From assembly GCA_038087035.1 (NCBI GenBank), contig CP051187.1, positions 5,089,001 through 5,153,000 of the forward strand: a stretch of 64,000 nucleotides of DNA, in the 5' to 3' direction. The stretch comes from Gloeotrichia echinulata CP02 (lineage in GTDB: Bacteria; Cyanobacteriota; Cyanobacteriia; Cyanobacteriales; Nostocaceae). Below are positions 51,411-60,886 of the stretch, piece after piece; position 1 is the stretch's first letter, and each line of letters starts with the position of its first letter. The position numbers were made by a program, and so were the translations under genes. The notes under the pieces were generated by a model. That model worked only from the letters and a program-made list of their open reading frames with translations. It did no database searches and was not told where the DNA came from.

Positions 51411-52790
51411 ATGGCTTTTATGAATGTAAACGAAGTTGTAAAATTTATTGATAAGATAGTTTTTGATAAAACTGGAAACCATCTAGATGACGTTCAAACT
51501 GCTGTAATTGGGGGCACATGGGAAAGAAAAACCTATGATGATATTGCACAAGAATGTAATGTTACTAAAAATCATGTAGGAGATGTAGGTGCTGGATTAT
51601 GGCAACTTTTATCTCAAATATTAGAGGAAGATATAAAAAAAACTAATTTTCGTTCTACAGTTGAAAGATTGCAGATAGCATCATTACCAATTATTGTTCA
51701 AAACAACAATCAAGAAAATAATAATCATACTTTTAATTTTAGTTCATCAACTCCTTATAAAGATAAAAAAAATACCCAAGAAAATAATAAACATAAATCT
51801 AAATCTAAATCAATTCATTACGATTTAACTTTAGCACCTAAAATAATTAACTTTTATAATAGAGAATGTGAACTGCAAAATATTTATAATTGGATATTCA
51901 ATCAAAGTACTTCTTTAATATCGGTTTTAGGATTATCTGGAATTGGTAAAACTAGTCTGGTTAAAAGATTTATTGATTTACACTTAGATCAATTTGAAGT
52001 AATCATCTGGAGAAGTTTAAAGTATCCTAAAACGCTAAATTTACTTATTGATGATTTATTGAATGTTTGTCAACAAGAAGCTAAAGCAACTCTAGGTGAT
52101 AAATTAAAACAATTCTATAATATTCTCACCAAGAATAAATGCTTAATCATTCTTGATGATCTTCATCATATATTTGTCAGCGGTCAATTCGCTGGAAAAT
52201 ATCAAAGTGAATATCAAGATTATCAAAACTTTTTTACAATGATTGCAAAAATTGAACATCAAAGTAGTGTCATTCTCATCAGTCAAGAACAATGTGCAGA
52301 AATGGAATCTTTAGATGAGAATCTATATCCGATGAAATTTTTAGAGTTATCAGGTTTATATGATGACCAAATTTTAAAAAATACAGGATTAGAGGATGAG
52401 GATAGCTGGTTAAAATTAATTGATTTATATGAGGGAAATTTTCGTTACTTAAAAAGTATTACTAGTTCAATTAAAAGGATTTTTGATAGTAAAGTTGCTA
52501 ATTTTTTAGCAGAGAATGAATTAGTTATTACTAAGGATATGCAATGTTTACTTGGTCAAGCATTTAACCATATATCACCTATAGAACAGCAGATTATTTT
52601 AGAATTGAGTAAATTTTCTCAAGCTGTATCCAGAGAAGATTTAAAAGCAACTTTAGAGTTATCTTCCAGCGATTTTATAAATGGGTTAGAATCTCTACAA
52701 CAAAGGTATTTAATTCAAAAAACAAAAGCGGACAAAATTTTGTTTAAATTATCTCCAGTTTTTAGGCAATATGTAAGAAGTATTTGTTAA
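51411..52790 (+). CDS. STAND NTPase with vWA-MoxR-associated-like N-terminal domain
   Basis: 459 aa, very AT-rich codon use. Residues 4-85 (NEVVKFIDKIVFDKTGNHLDDVQTAVIGGTWERKTYDDIAQECN) match the helix-turn-helix-like start common to cyanobacterial NB-ARC proteins. A low-complexity Asn/Lys linker runs to about 135. NB-ARC core: Walker A GLSGIGKTS (174-182), VIIWRSL, Walker B CLIILDD (244-250), then a winged-helix region (FNHISPIEQQIILELSKFSQAVSREDLKATL). STAND proteins are switch-like NTPases used in signalling and phage defence. It ends after the winged helix with no WD40 or TPR sensor, so the sensor is missing or supplied by another protein. Confidence 0.85.
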   Translation: MAFMNVNEVVKFIDKIVFDKTGNHLDDVQTAVIGGTWERKTYDDIAQECNVTKNHVGDVGAGLWQLLSQILEEDIKKTNFRSTVERLQIASLPIIVQNNNQENNNHTFNFSSSTPYKDKKNTQENNKHKSKSKSIHYDLTLAPKIINFYNRECELQNIYNWIFNQSTSLISVLGLSGIGKTSLVKRFIDLHLDQFEVIIWRSLKYPKTLNLLIDDLLNVCQQEAKATLGDKLKQFYNILTKNKCLIILDDLHHIFVSGQFAGKYQSEYQDYQNFFTMIAKIEHQSSVILISQEQCAEMESLDENLYPMKFLELSGLYDDQILKNTGLEDEDSWLKLIDLYEGNFRYLKSITSSIKRIFDSKVANFLAENELVITKDMQCLLGQAFNHISPIEQQIILELSKFSQAVSREDLKATLELSSSDFINGLESLQQRYLIQKTKADKILFKLSPVFRQYVRSIC

Positions 52791-52858
52791 TATTATTTTT
52801 TTTATTTGCCTCGTTAAAAAATCAGCTTTAAACACTTGCTGGGCTATCATAACAGCCA

Positions 52859-52964
52859 TATAGCATTTCCTAATCACATAAGGTACATCAGAGCAAGCTC
52901 CCCGTAAGCGAGGAGGGGGTTGGGGGTGGGGTTCCTGTACCTCACTTGATAGAGAAACGCTATA
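52859..52964. mobile_element. 106-bp MITE-like element (TATAGC...GAGGTAC ends)
   Basis: TATAGCATTTC..AAGGTAC at the left and GTACCTCAC..GAAACGCTATA at the right form imperfect terminal inverted repeats of about 27 bp. The centre carries a CTCCCCGTAAGCGAGGAGG hairpin instead of the GGGGCACGG palindrome of the sister at 24069-24175. A similar CCCCGCAAGCGAGGAGG hairpin is at 58228-58248. Confidence 0.75.
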
Positions 52965-52975
52965 CCACAAAGTGG

Positions 52976-53010
52976 AACCCGCAGGGTACTTTAGTTCAGC
53001 GCGGGTTTTT
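52976..53010 (+). terminator. possible terminator downstream of STAND gene
   Basis: AACCCGC (52976-52982) pairs with GCGGGTT (53001-53007), followed by TTTTT-rich sequence. The stem is 7 bp and the loop long, so it is a modest candidate, about 185 bp after the STAND stop and past the MITE. Confidence 0.4.
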
Positions 53011-53250
53011 GGGCAAAAGCTACTACTCTGTCAAGATAAAAATGATGGACTGTAGTGCGGGCATCTTGCCCGCGTGAGCGAGACGCTCACACTACCAAAA
53101 ATCCCTCAAAACAAAATTGACAGACTACTACGCGGTATTGCATCCACAAGGGGATGGAGTTTTTGATTTATTTTCTATTGAATATGGTTATTACTCACGG
53201 TGTTTTTTGGGCATCCTAAATATTAAACGCTATGTTCACCAATAAATCAG

Positions 53251-56103
53251 ATGGGGCAGCCACAAAAACCTATAGCCGCCGAACAACAGATCCTTTCCTT
53301 GGGGCGGGTCCTCCAGAAGCTCAGGGAAGCCGATAGTGTTGACGTTCTGATTGAAACTACTATTGCCTATCTCCAAGAGGAGTTTGACTACAAACTGATT
53401 TGGATTGCGCTTTACGATCGCGTCAATCATATATTGTCTGGCAAAGGCGGCATAATCCCCGCAAGTGACACCAATTTTTTACAACAGCGGGTGGTTCTCA
53501 GTCCTGGGGATTTATTCGAGCAGGTGGTGATTGAGCAGCGTCCCTTAGGTATACCCGATTTACAAGTCGAACACCGAGTTGAGGGATGGCAAGAATTAGC
53601 TATCAAATTCCAAATCCAAGGGACAATCATTTTACCAATTCGCTATAAACAGTACTGTTTGGGTCTGGTATTACTCGGTTCGCAGCACTGGGGCTACTTA
53701 CTGGCTGGAGAAGCCAGAGCCAGGCTGTTGATAGTTCTAGGCGAGTTGGGAGCAGCACTTTATCAACATCAGTTGGATTTACAGCGCCAGCAAACTAAAC
53801 GCTATGATGAGCCGTTGTTAAAATTGCTGGAAAATTTAAACACCCTCAATAACCTAGATCACAGGCTAAAAGCAGTAGTAGTAGCGACCCATCAATTTGT
53901 CTGTCCCACGGATACGAAGATTTACTGGTTTGAACCCCAAGGGCGGTCTTTTCGATGTCGGGTCAGCAATCAACTGGGTAACATTGGTCTCAATTCTACA
54001 CGTCAGCAACCAGCCTTGGGCATAACGGTGCAAGAATTGAGCGATTTTTATTATGCTTTGGCTGTTAATCAAATTGTTTGGATTGGCGAGTCACGCAGTT
54101 CTCTGAAAAGCGATTTTACTGTCAAATTGCTCGAACGTCTGCAAGTGCGATCGCTGTTAGCAGCTCCAATTATGTGGCAAAAAGATTTGCTAGGTTTTCT
54201 GGCGATTGAAAGCAATCAACCGCGAATTTGGATGGAGACAGACAAAAATTTTGTCCAAGCTGCTGCAGGGTTAATTTCTCTAGTGGCTCCCACCGACAGC
54301 ATCGAAAGCACTATCAAGGAAATTCAACAGAACGCCCAGTTAACTAGCCAAGTTGCCCAAGCTATATATAGTGATGATGACCTCCAGGAAACATTAAAAA
54401 CCTCTGCCAAACAAGTTTTGGAGCGACTAGCAGCTAACCGCTTTTTACTTTTACAGTATAACCCTCAGCAAAATAATTATCAATTTCTTGATCAAAGTCA
54501 GACTCAAAATTATCAACCGTTGACATTTGCCCTCAATGCTCTTAAAGAAGTGGATTCGCAGCTTTTACAGCGTGCAAGTACAGCAGTGGGGATTGAGAAT
54601 TTAGATGAGGATTTGCGGTTTTTTAACTGGCGTCCTTCTTTGGTGAAAAATGGCGTGAAATCGTTCTTAGTTTGCAACTGCACTCAAGGCCATAAACCAA
54701 CAGCCCTATTGGTCGTCACTCACCAAAGTCAGCGTTCTTGGACAACTCTGGAAAAGGAACTACTCTGGGCTGTTAGTCAACAGATTGGTGTTATTATCCA
54801 CCAGTGGGAACTGCAAGCTAGTAACGAGCAGCAAGAAAAAATTTTACGTGGTTCTCAGCAATACTTACGCATTCTGGCACAAGGACAGAAGCATCAACCC
54901 GAAGCCGGCGAAATGTATCTGGAACGCACAGCCATCAAACAAATAGCATCTATTTTGGGCTGTCCCGTGGCGCTACTGTTAACCTGGTCTCCCGGTCAAC
55001 AACGGGCAGAAATTATCCCTGGGGTGATTACCAATAGTCTATTTGGAGTTGCTATAGATGCATCCCTTTCCATTCAGAGTGAAGCCCTGATTCAGTGGGC
55101 ACTAGCTACAGATGGTCATCTAGTCCTGAAGGTCGATGATTTGCCCCCAGGAACCAGGAAATGGTTGTATGGTACAGGAATTGGTCAAATTTTTGTAATG
55201 GCATTACGTACTTACACTGATGAGCAACCCACAGGTGTGGTAGTATTGGCAGATAATCGAGAGCAATCTTGGTCGCAACAAAGTCTGAGTGCGATCGCCA
55301 CTCTGATTTATCAATTAGCTTGGTCGGGGCGTCAGCAAAAAATTACCCAAATTATCGAGTCCACAACCCAGGAATTACGACAACTCAATTGGTACAAACA
55401 TCGTCGTTTAGAAGATATCCAAAGAACGACGACGCTGTTGATTGGTCAAATACACGATTTGGGTATTCCGACTAACGAACTAACCAAGACTCGTTATGAT
55501 CTGCTGTTACGACAGTTAGACAAAACAAATAATTCCATGACTGGACTGCTGAAACTTGAGCAGTGGGAGTTAGATATCAATTGGGAAACTATCCCTATAG
55601 CCACTCTGCTCAAGCGATCGCTAGAACGAGTGGAAACTTTACTTAAACAACAAAAGTTGTGGATCGGTGTGCATGGTTTGGGACAGGGGATAGTCGATCA
55701 GCAAGCACCAAAAAGCTCTTCAGACCTCAATGGGGTGCAAACCTCAATGGTTATCGTCGGCGATATTGCCAAAATTGAATTGGTTCTCCATGAATTGTTG
55801 CTGGCGGCCTGTCAGCGTTCTCATAGTGGCGGCAGAATTGATATCTGGTGTCGTCGTTTAGATGAGCGCACCTTAGATCTATCGATTACAGATAATGGCG
55901 CCATTGAACCACAGCTACTCAAAGAGTTAAATCAACATACACCCAAGGATGTCCTTGCGCCCTCTATCCTCGACCAACCACCAGGTTTGCATCTGCAGAT
56001 CTGCCAAAACCTCATGCAGCAATTGAGAGGCGAATTGCATTTCTATCAACTACCAGATAATCGGGTAGTTAGTCGTTTGCTATTGTTGTTAGCCAGTAAT
56101 TAG
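53251..56103 (+). CDS. multi-GAF sensor protein with degenerate histidine-kinase-like C-terminus
   Basis: 950 aa, no membrane segment. I see GAF-like domains at about 20-170 (TIAYLQEEFDYKLIWIALYDR), 195-350 (LLAAPIMWQKDLLGFLAIESN), 375-530 and 560-690. Residues about 710-780 form a dimerisation-like helical pair (RRLEDIQRTTTLLIGQIHDLG), and 790-950 an ATPase-like domain. The N-box position reads HELLLAACQRSHSGG, lacking the usual Asn, and the G1 box is DNGAIEP. So ATP-dependent kinase activity is doubtful. It may be a ligand sensor or scaffold acting through partners. Full-length frame, normal composition for the genome. Confidence 0.8.
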   Translation: MGQPQKPIAAEQQILSLGRVLQKLREADSVDVLIETTIAYLQEEFDYKLIWIALYDRVNHILSGKGGIIPASDTNFLQQRVVLSPGDLFEQVVIEQRPLGIPDLQVEHRVEGWQELAIKFQIQGTIILPIRYKQYCLGLVLLGSQHWGYLLAGEARARLLIVLGELGAALYQHQLDLQRQQTKRYDEPLLKLLENLNTLNNLDHRLKAVVVATHQFVCPTDTKIYWFEPQGRSFRCRVSNQLGNIGLNSTRQQPALGITVQELSDFYYALAVNQIVWIGESRSSLKSDFTVKLLERLQVRSLLAAPIMWQKDLLGFLAIESNQPRIWMETDKNFVQAAAGLISLVAPTDSIESTIKEIQQNAQLTSQVAQAIYSDDDLQETLKTSAKQVLERLAANRFLLLQYNPQQNNYQFLDQSQTQNYQPLTFALNALKEVDSQLLQRASTAVGIENLDEDLRFFNWRPSLVKNGVKSFLVCNCTQGHKPTALLVVTHQSQRSWTTLEKELLWAVSQQIGVIIHQWELQASNEQQEKILRGSQQYLRILAQGQKHQPEAGEMYLERTAIKQIASILGCPVALLLTWSPGQQRAEIIPGVITNSLFGVAIDASLSIQSEALIQWALATDGHLVLKVDDLPPGTRKWLYGTGIGQIFVMALRTYTDEQPTGVVVLADNREQSWSQQSLSAIATLIYQLAWSGRQQKITQIIESTTQELRQLNWYKHRRLEDIQRTTTLLIGQIHDLGIPTNELTKTRYDLLLRQLDKTNNSMTGLLKLEQWELDINWETIPIATLLKRSLERVETLLKQQKLWIGVHGLGQGIVDQQAPKSSSDLNGVQTSMVIVGDIAKIELVLHELLLAACQRSHSGGRIDIWCRRLDERTLDLSITDNGAIEPQLLKELNQHTPKDVLAPSILDQPPGLHLQICQNLMQQLRGELHFYQLPDNRVVSRLLLLLASN

Positions 56104-56477
56104 TTCTGACTGGTATGCCTCAGCAATCATCCGTATGTTACTGAGTTCTAGTAATTACTTTAAGAATGAATTTCACTTGTGAGGGGTATAACCCTTACAA
56201 TGGCAAGTTTTATGCTGTTAATTGCTACATTTCGTAATTTTTACTCTTTTTCCCAGAATATATGGCAAAAATCCTTCTAAATATAGATGATATAGACTTT
56301 CGATGGGTTTGCTAGTAGCCAATATAGCCGTATTTATAGGGAATTAGCTAAGAAATACCTCTATGGGGGGATTCACCCCACATTTCTTCGCTTAAGGTGT
56401 CCTCCCCTTGTAGCAAATTGGTTATAATTATCTTTCATCGCCTCAAAAATATTGATTAAAATCAGCACGGTATTTAT
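56104..56477. other. intergenic region
   Basis: 374 bp. A weak hairpin (AAGAAATAC..TGGGG / CCCCACATTTCTT, about 56350-56391) and a TATAAT-like TTATAATTATC near 56426 that could be the promoter of the DUF2256 gene. Nothing else is recognised. Confidence 0.4.
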
Positions 56478-56648
56478 ATGGGGCGTACACGTTCTAAATC
56501 TGACCTACCGGAAAAAATCTGTCCGGTGTGTCAACTTCCCTTCACTTGGCGCAAGAAATGGCAAGATTGCTGGGACGAAGTGAAATACTGCTCAGAGCGT
56601 TGTCGTCGTCGGCGTTCTGAAGCGAAAAATCAAGCGAATGATAAGTAA
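56478..56648 (+). CDS. DUF2256 domain zinc-ribbon-like small protein
   Basis: 56 aa: MGRTRSKSDLPEKICPVCQLPFTWRKKW and then DEVKYCSERCRRRRSEAKN. CPVC and CSERC supply four cysteines for one zinc, and FTWRKKW..CWDEVKYCS is the DUF2256 pattern. Function unknown; it is often found next to photolyase or cryptochrome genes elsewhere, but not here. It is 32 bp upstream of the asparaginase gene on the same strand and may be cotranscribed. Confidence 0.88.
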   Translation: MGRTRSKSDLPEKICPVCQLPFTWRKKWQDCWDEVKYCSERCRRRRSEAKNQANDK

Positions 56649-56680
56649 CACTACACACACGCAAATAGCGCAAAGGTTAT

Positions 56681-57634
56681 ATGAATTTACACGTGCAACC
56701 AAAATTAATTATTCATGGCGGTGCTGGTAGTTCTCTCCAAGGTAAGGGAGGATTGGAGGCGGTGCGGCGATCGCTCCATACAATCATAGAGTCGGTCTAT
56801 TCTCTGTTAGCCTCTGGTGCAAATGCTTCTGAGGCGGTAGTCTTAGGTTGCCAAATGCTGGAAGATGAACCCCGCTTCAATGCTGGGACTGGTTCGGTAT
56901 TACAATCTGATGGTCAAATCCGCATGAGTGCTTCTCTGATGGATGGCGCATTAGGGCGCTTTAGTGGTGTAATTAATATCTCACGGGTGAAAAATCCCAT
57001 TGAGTTGGCGCAATTTTTACAAAACTCGCCAGATCGGGTACTCTCAGATTACGGTTCGGCTGAACTGGCACGAGAATTACAAGTTCCCAGCTACAATGGT
57101 TTAACTGAGTTGCGTTTGCAAGAATGGATTCAGGAGCGTCAAGGGAACTTTAAAAGTACGATGGCTGGGGTCGTAGCAGAACCTGAACTCGTGGAAAGTA
57201 GCAGTGCCCGACGTGGTACTATAGGTGTAGTAGCTTTAGATACCTATGGTAATCTGTCTGCAGGCACTTCTACAGGCGGCAAAGGCTTTGAGCGCATTGG
57301 TCGTGTAAGTGATTCTGCGATGCCTGCTGGTAATTATGCTACAAAATATGCCGCCGTAAGTTGTACTGGTATTGGCGAAGATATTATTGATGAGTGCTTG
57401 GCTGCGAAGATTGTAGTACGTGTGACAGATGGTTTATCCCTTCAGGATGCTGTCCAGCGATCATTTGTAGAAGCCCACGCCAACAAGCGAGATTTTGGCG
57501 CGATCGCCTTGGATGCAAATGGTGCAATCGCATGGGGTAAAACCAGCGAAGTCTTACTTGCAGCCTACCACAACGGCGTCACGATTGGCGATACATTGGA
57601 ATGGACTGACAACGAATTGATGGGCTATTGCTGA
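56681..57634 (+). CDS. iaaA: isoaspartyl peptidase / L-asparaginase (Ntn hydrolase type)
   Basis: 317 aa. Plant-type enzyme that cleaves itself before Thr180 (SSSARRGTIGVVALD), which becomes the nucleophile. IHGGAGSSLQGKGGLE at the start, DEPRFNAGTGSVLQSDG, and STGGKGFERIGRVSDSAMPAGNYA after the nucleophile are signatures. It removes isoaspartyl dipeptides; in cyanobacteria the homologue also takes beta-Asp-Arg released from cyanophycin, which links it to nitrogen storage. Its end overlaps the convergent gene by 10 bp. Confidence 0.93.
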   Translation: MNLHVQPKLIIHGGAGSSLQGKGGLEAVRRSLHTIIESVYSLLASGANASEAVVLGCQMLEDEPRFNAGTGSVLQSDGQIRMSASLMDGALGRFSGVINISRVKNPIELAQFLQNSPDRVLSDYGSAELARELQVPSYNGLTELRLQEWIQERQGNFKSTMAGVVAEPELVESSSARRGTIGVVALDTYGNLSAGTSTGGKGFERIGRVSDSAMPAGNYATKYAAVSCTGIGEDIIDECLAAKIVVRVTDGLSLQDAVQRSFVEAHANKRDFGAIALDANGAIAWGKTSEVLLAAYHNGVTIGDTLEWTDNELMGYC

Positions 57635-58047
57635 ATCAATTGCAGCGCTTGAGCTAAAATTTCCGTCTCGTCCACCATTGCGGCTAATTCTTCCGTTTCA
57701 TAACGCCCCTCAAAAGCTTCTAGCGCCGCTCTTTTGAGGGCTACTTGATATGCTTGTTGCAGAATTTCCATTAGTTCTGCTGGCGTCAAGTAGAAACCAC
57801 CAGATTTGCGGCGCTTGTTAATTTTGTTGATTTCCCGGACTGCATTTTCTATGGAAATCTCCCAAGAGCGAGTCAAACGGTTTTCGGCTTTTTGTTTAAT
57901 TAAGTGGATGAGCAGAATGACGCCATAGCTATCAATTTTATTGATTTTGTCACTCAGGCTCATTTCTTCTAACTCATCGACTAGCAGCAATGCTTCGGGA
58001 ATTTTGCCTTGTTCTAGAAGTTGTCTAAGTTCTAGCAGTTCTTCCAT
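57625..58047 (-). CDS. DUF29-like conserved cyanobacterial protein
   Basis: 140 aa, helical throughout. ELRQLLEQGKIPEALLLVDELEEMSLSDKINKI begins it; ILLIHLIKQKAENRLTRSWEISIENAVREINKINKRRKSGGFYL is a strong cyanobacterial family pattern that I place with DUF29-like proteins. ALEAFEGRYETEELAAMVD follows. No catalytic motif. Its 3' end overlaps iaaA by 10 bp in convergent orientation, so both transcripts could interfere. Confidence 0.65.
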   Translation of the reverse strand: MEELLELRQLLEQGKIPEALLLVDELEEMSLSDKINKIDSYGVILLIHLIKQKAENRLTRSWEISIENAVREINKINKRRKSGGFYLTPAELMEILQQAYQVALKRAALEAFEGRYETEELAAMVDETEILAQALQLIQQ

Positions 58048-58308
58048 GTGGAAATTTGGGCTTTATGACTAATATCAGGTTCGTCTAATTAGTTACGATA
58101 AAAACTTGGGAGACTTCTTTGCGCCTTTGCGCCTTTGCGTGAGCTTTTATAATAACTGTTTACGCGAACATGATATAATTTAGCCGGCTTGATTGCAATA
58201 CACTCAGAACCCCACCTCCAAAACCCTCCCCGCAAGCGAGGAGGGGGATATGATGCAATAAGCTTGATGTTACGGGTAATACAGCTTTGACTCTTTGGGG
58301 TTTGGGAA
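58048..58308. repeat. short intergenic repeats
   Basis: 58118-58140 has TTTGCGCC units. 58228-58248 is a CCCTCCCCGCAAGCGAGGAG hairpin shared with the MITE at 52859-52964. No gene seen. Confidence 0.5.
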
Positions 58309-59658
58309 TTAACTCTGCTTGCGCCAACCAGGTTTGACTACCTGACGCGCACGCGCAATTACCAGAGAATCATCTGGGACATCTTCTGTCACCGTGGAAC
58401 CTGCAGCCACGTAGACATCATCACCTAGGGTAACTGGTGCAACTAACACGCTATTAGAACCAGTTTTAGTGCGATCGCCTATTTTTGTCCGATGTTTTTT
58501 CACACCGTCATAGTTAGCAGTAATTGTACCTGCACCGATATTCACCTGTGTGCCGGCTGTGGTATCGCCTAAATATGACAAATGTGCAACGTTAGTACGA
58601 TCACCTAATTGTGTATTTTTTAATTCGACAAAATTACCGATGCGGCAACCCGCACCTACTTGGGCATGACCACGTAAATGGGCATAGGGACCAATCTGGC
58701 TTCCCGCTTGTACTGTACTATCTGTCACAACTGAATATTGAACCCTGACGTTTTCGCCCAATTGGCTATTTTCAATTAAACTCCCAGGACCGATGCGGCT
58801 CCCTGTCTGAATTACGGTATTGCCGCGTAGGTGGGTTTGGGGTTCAATAATTACATCTGGCTGTAATTCTACGGTGTCATCAATGGTAATACTGCCAGGG
58901 TCGATGAGGGTGACACCAGCAAGCATCCATTTTCTCTTGACGCGCTGTTGCAAAATCTCGTATGCTGTTGCCAGTTGTAGGCGATCGTTAATGCCGAGAA
59001 TTTCCTGGTAGTCTTCCACATCCACTGCCATCACTTTTCCTACTTGGGTGACGGCATCGGTGAGGTAGTATTCTTTTTGGGCATTATTGGCTTGTAGGTG
59101 GGGCAGCACTTCTGCTAAATTCGGCCAACGGAAGCAATAGATTCCGGCGTTAATCCGGTTATTTTGTCTTTGAACAGCAGTACAATCTTTGTGTTCCACC
59201 ATTTGTTGGACAATATTTTCACCATTACAAAAAACCCGCCCGTAACCTTGAGGTTCGGGCAAGTGGGCTGTGAGGATAGTAGCGTCATTTTGATTTTGTT
59301 GGTGAGTTTCCCACAGATGTTTGAGAGTTTCGGTGCGTAACAAAGGCACATCGCCGTTTAATATCAGCAAATCTCCGGTATAACCTTGAAGGTGGGGAAG
59401 TAATTGCTGGATCGCATGACCTGTTCCTAGTTGCACAGTCTGTTCCACAAACTCCAAACTGGGCATTGATTGTAAGGCTGTTTTCACGAACTGTGCTTGA
59501 TACCCCACAATCACTAACCGCCGTGAAGGCGAAAGCGGTTCTACGCTGTCGATAACTCTTTCGACTACCGATCGCCCACCCAAAGAATGTAACACTTTGG
59601 GTAGCTGTGATTTCATCCGTGTGCCCCGTCCCGCCGCTAGAATTGCTACAACTACCAT
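58309..59658 (-). CDS. glmU: bifunctional UDP-GlcNAc pyrophosphorylase / glucosamine-1-phosphate N-acetyltransferase
   Basis: 449 aa. N-terminal uridyltransferase: ILAAGRGTRMKSQLPKVLH, GTGHAIQQLLPHL, LILNGDVPLL. From about residue 250, hexapeptide repeats of a left-handed beta helix: GSRIGPGSLIENSQLGENV, GNFVELKNTQLGDRT, GAGTITANYDGVKKH. Makes UDP-GlcNAc for peptidoglycan and lipopolysaccharide. Full length, monocistronic. Confidence 0.97.
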   Translation of the reverse strand: MVVVAILAAGRGTRMKSQLPKVLHSLGGRSVVERVIDSVEPLSPSRRLVIVGYQAQFVKTALQSMPSLEFVEQTVQLGTGHAIQQLLPHLQGYTGDLLILNGDVPLLRTETLKHLWETHQQNQNDATILTAHLPEPQGYGRVFCNGENIVQQMVEHKDCTAVQRQNNRINAGIYCFRWPNLAEVLPHLQANNAQKEYYLTDAVTQVGKVMAVDVEDYQEILGINDRLQLATAYEILQQRVKRKWMLAGVTLIDPGSITIDDTVELQPDVIIEPQTHLRGNTVIQTGSRIGPGSLIENSQLGENVRVQYSVVTDSTVQAGSQIGPYAHLRGHAQVGAGCRIGNFVELKNTQLGDRTNVAHLSYLGDTTAGTQVNIGAGTITANYDGVKKHRTKIGDRTKTGSNSVLVAPVTLGDDVYVAAGSTVTEDVPDDSLVIARARQVVKPGWRKQS

Positions 59659-59794
59659 AATTAGCTATCAGTAAATTGCGCTGTTGCGCTTGGTCTTATG
59701 AGATTTAGGCTCAAATAATACCAGCTAATCATTGTAGACCGAAATGTTAATTGCTTACAAAAATTCCAGCAAAAAGTCCACAAGAATGTGTTTG

Positions 59795-60886
59795 TTAGCA
59801 CGGCGTGATTCCATCTTGGTGACGGCGAATAAACGCTGCAAACTGCTGCATGAGTTTGGGATTACGCCAACCCGAATCCGTTTCTTCCACCATCACCGCA
59901 AGTGCTTCTGCGGGGCTAAAAGCCCTTTTGTACGGTCGTTCGCTGGTTAAAGCATCATAAATATCAATGATTTGAAATACCTGTGCTAGATAGGGAATAT
60001 CATTCTCTTTGAGTCCATCGGGGTAGCCTGAACCATCCCAGCGCTCATGATGATGGCGAATAATGGGAATTACACCCTGCATACTACGTAGTGGCTGGCA
60101 GATTTTTTCGCCAATCGAAACGTGCTGTCTCATGATCTCCCATTCTTCGGGGGTGAGTTTGCCTTTTTTCAGTAGGACTGCATCGGGAATGCCTACTTTG
60201 CCAATATCGTGGAGATAACCACCCCACATCAAGTCGCGGATTTGGTTGCGTGAGAGATTCAGGTATTCACCAAAGGCTTGTCCTAATTTTACCAGTCGTT
60301 CGCAATGGTCTCCAGTATTGGGGTCGCGACTTTCTATCGCCCTAGCCACAGAAAACAGCACTTTTTCTGCATGGTCTAGATCTTCGTTTAAACGCTTCTG
60401 GCGCACTAAGGACTTAACACGCGCCGCTAGTTCCACACGGTCAAAGGGTTTGGTGAGAAAATCATCCGCCCCTACTTCTATCCCTCGGATACGCGATCGC
60501 CTATCATTTAAGGCTGTAATAAAAATTACGGGTATTAGCCTAGTTTGTTCATTTTGCTTCAGCAACTGACACACTTCAAACCCATCCATACCTGGCATCA
60601 TTACATCCAGTAAAATCAAATCTGGTTGTTTTTGTGTCACCAGTTCCACAGCAATAGAACCACTATCTGCTTCAATAACTTCGTATCCTTCCATCGCCAA
60701 GAGAGCTACAGATGTCATGCGACTTGCTGCATGGTCGTCAACCACTAAAATTTTCGCCAGATCTGAATCAGAACCATTCACTTTAGAACCTTGAGGTTGT
60801 AGCGTTCTAGAGGCCAATGAATCATAATTAGAATTCACACTGTTACGTTTCATCCAAGAAGGCAATGCTGGGGTCTGTTCAAGCAT
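59795..60886 (-). CDS. response regulator with HD-GYP phosphodiesterase domain
   Basis: 363 aa from MLEQTPALPSWM, chosen because AAAGGAG lies 8 nt upstream; an upstream ATG (61036) adds 50 low-complexity residues. Receiver domain about 45-165: Asp in LILLDVMMPGMDGFE, Lys in FLTKPFDR. HD-GYP domain about 175-360: HDIGKVGIPDAVL (metal HD), HHHERWDGSGYPDGL (GYP motif), DIYDALTSERPYK. HD-GYP proteins hydrolyse cyclic di-GMP, so phosphorylation likely alters c-di-GMP level. No kinase adjacent. Confidence 0.92.
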   Translation of the reverse strand: MLEQTPALPSWMKRNSVNSNYDSLASRTLQPQGSKVNGSDSDLAKILVVDDHAASRMTSVALLAMEGYEVIEADSGSIAVELVTQKQPDLILLDVMMPGMDGFEVCQLLKQNEQTRLIPVIFITALNDRRSRIRGIEVGADDFLTKPFDRVELAARVKSLVRQKRLNEDLDHAEKVLFSVARAIESRDPNTGDHCERLVKLGQAFGEYLNLSRNQIRDLMWGGYLHDIGKVGIPDAVLLKKGKLTPEEWEIMRQHVSIGEKICQPLRSMQGVIPIIRHHHERWDGSGYPDGLKENDIPYLAQVFQIIDIYDALTSERPYKRAFSPAEALAVMVEETDSGWRNPKLMQQFAAFIRRHQDGITPC

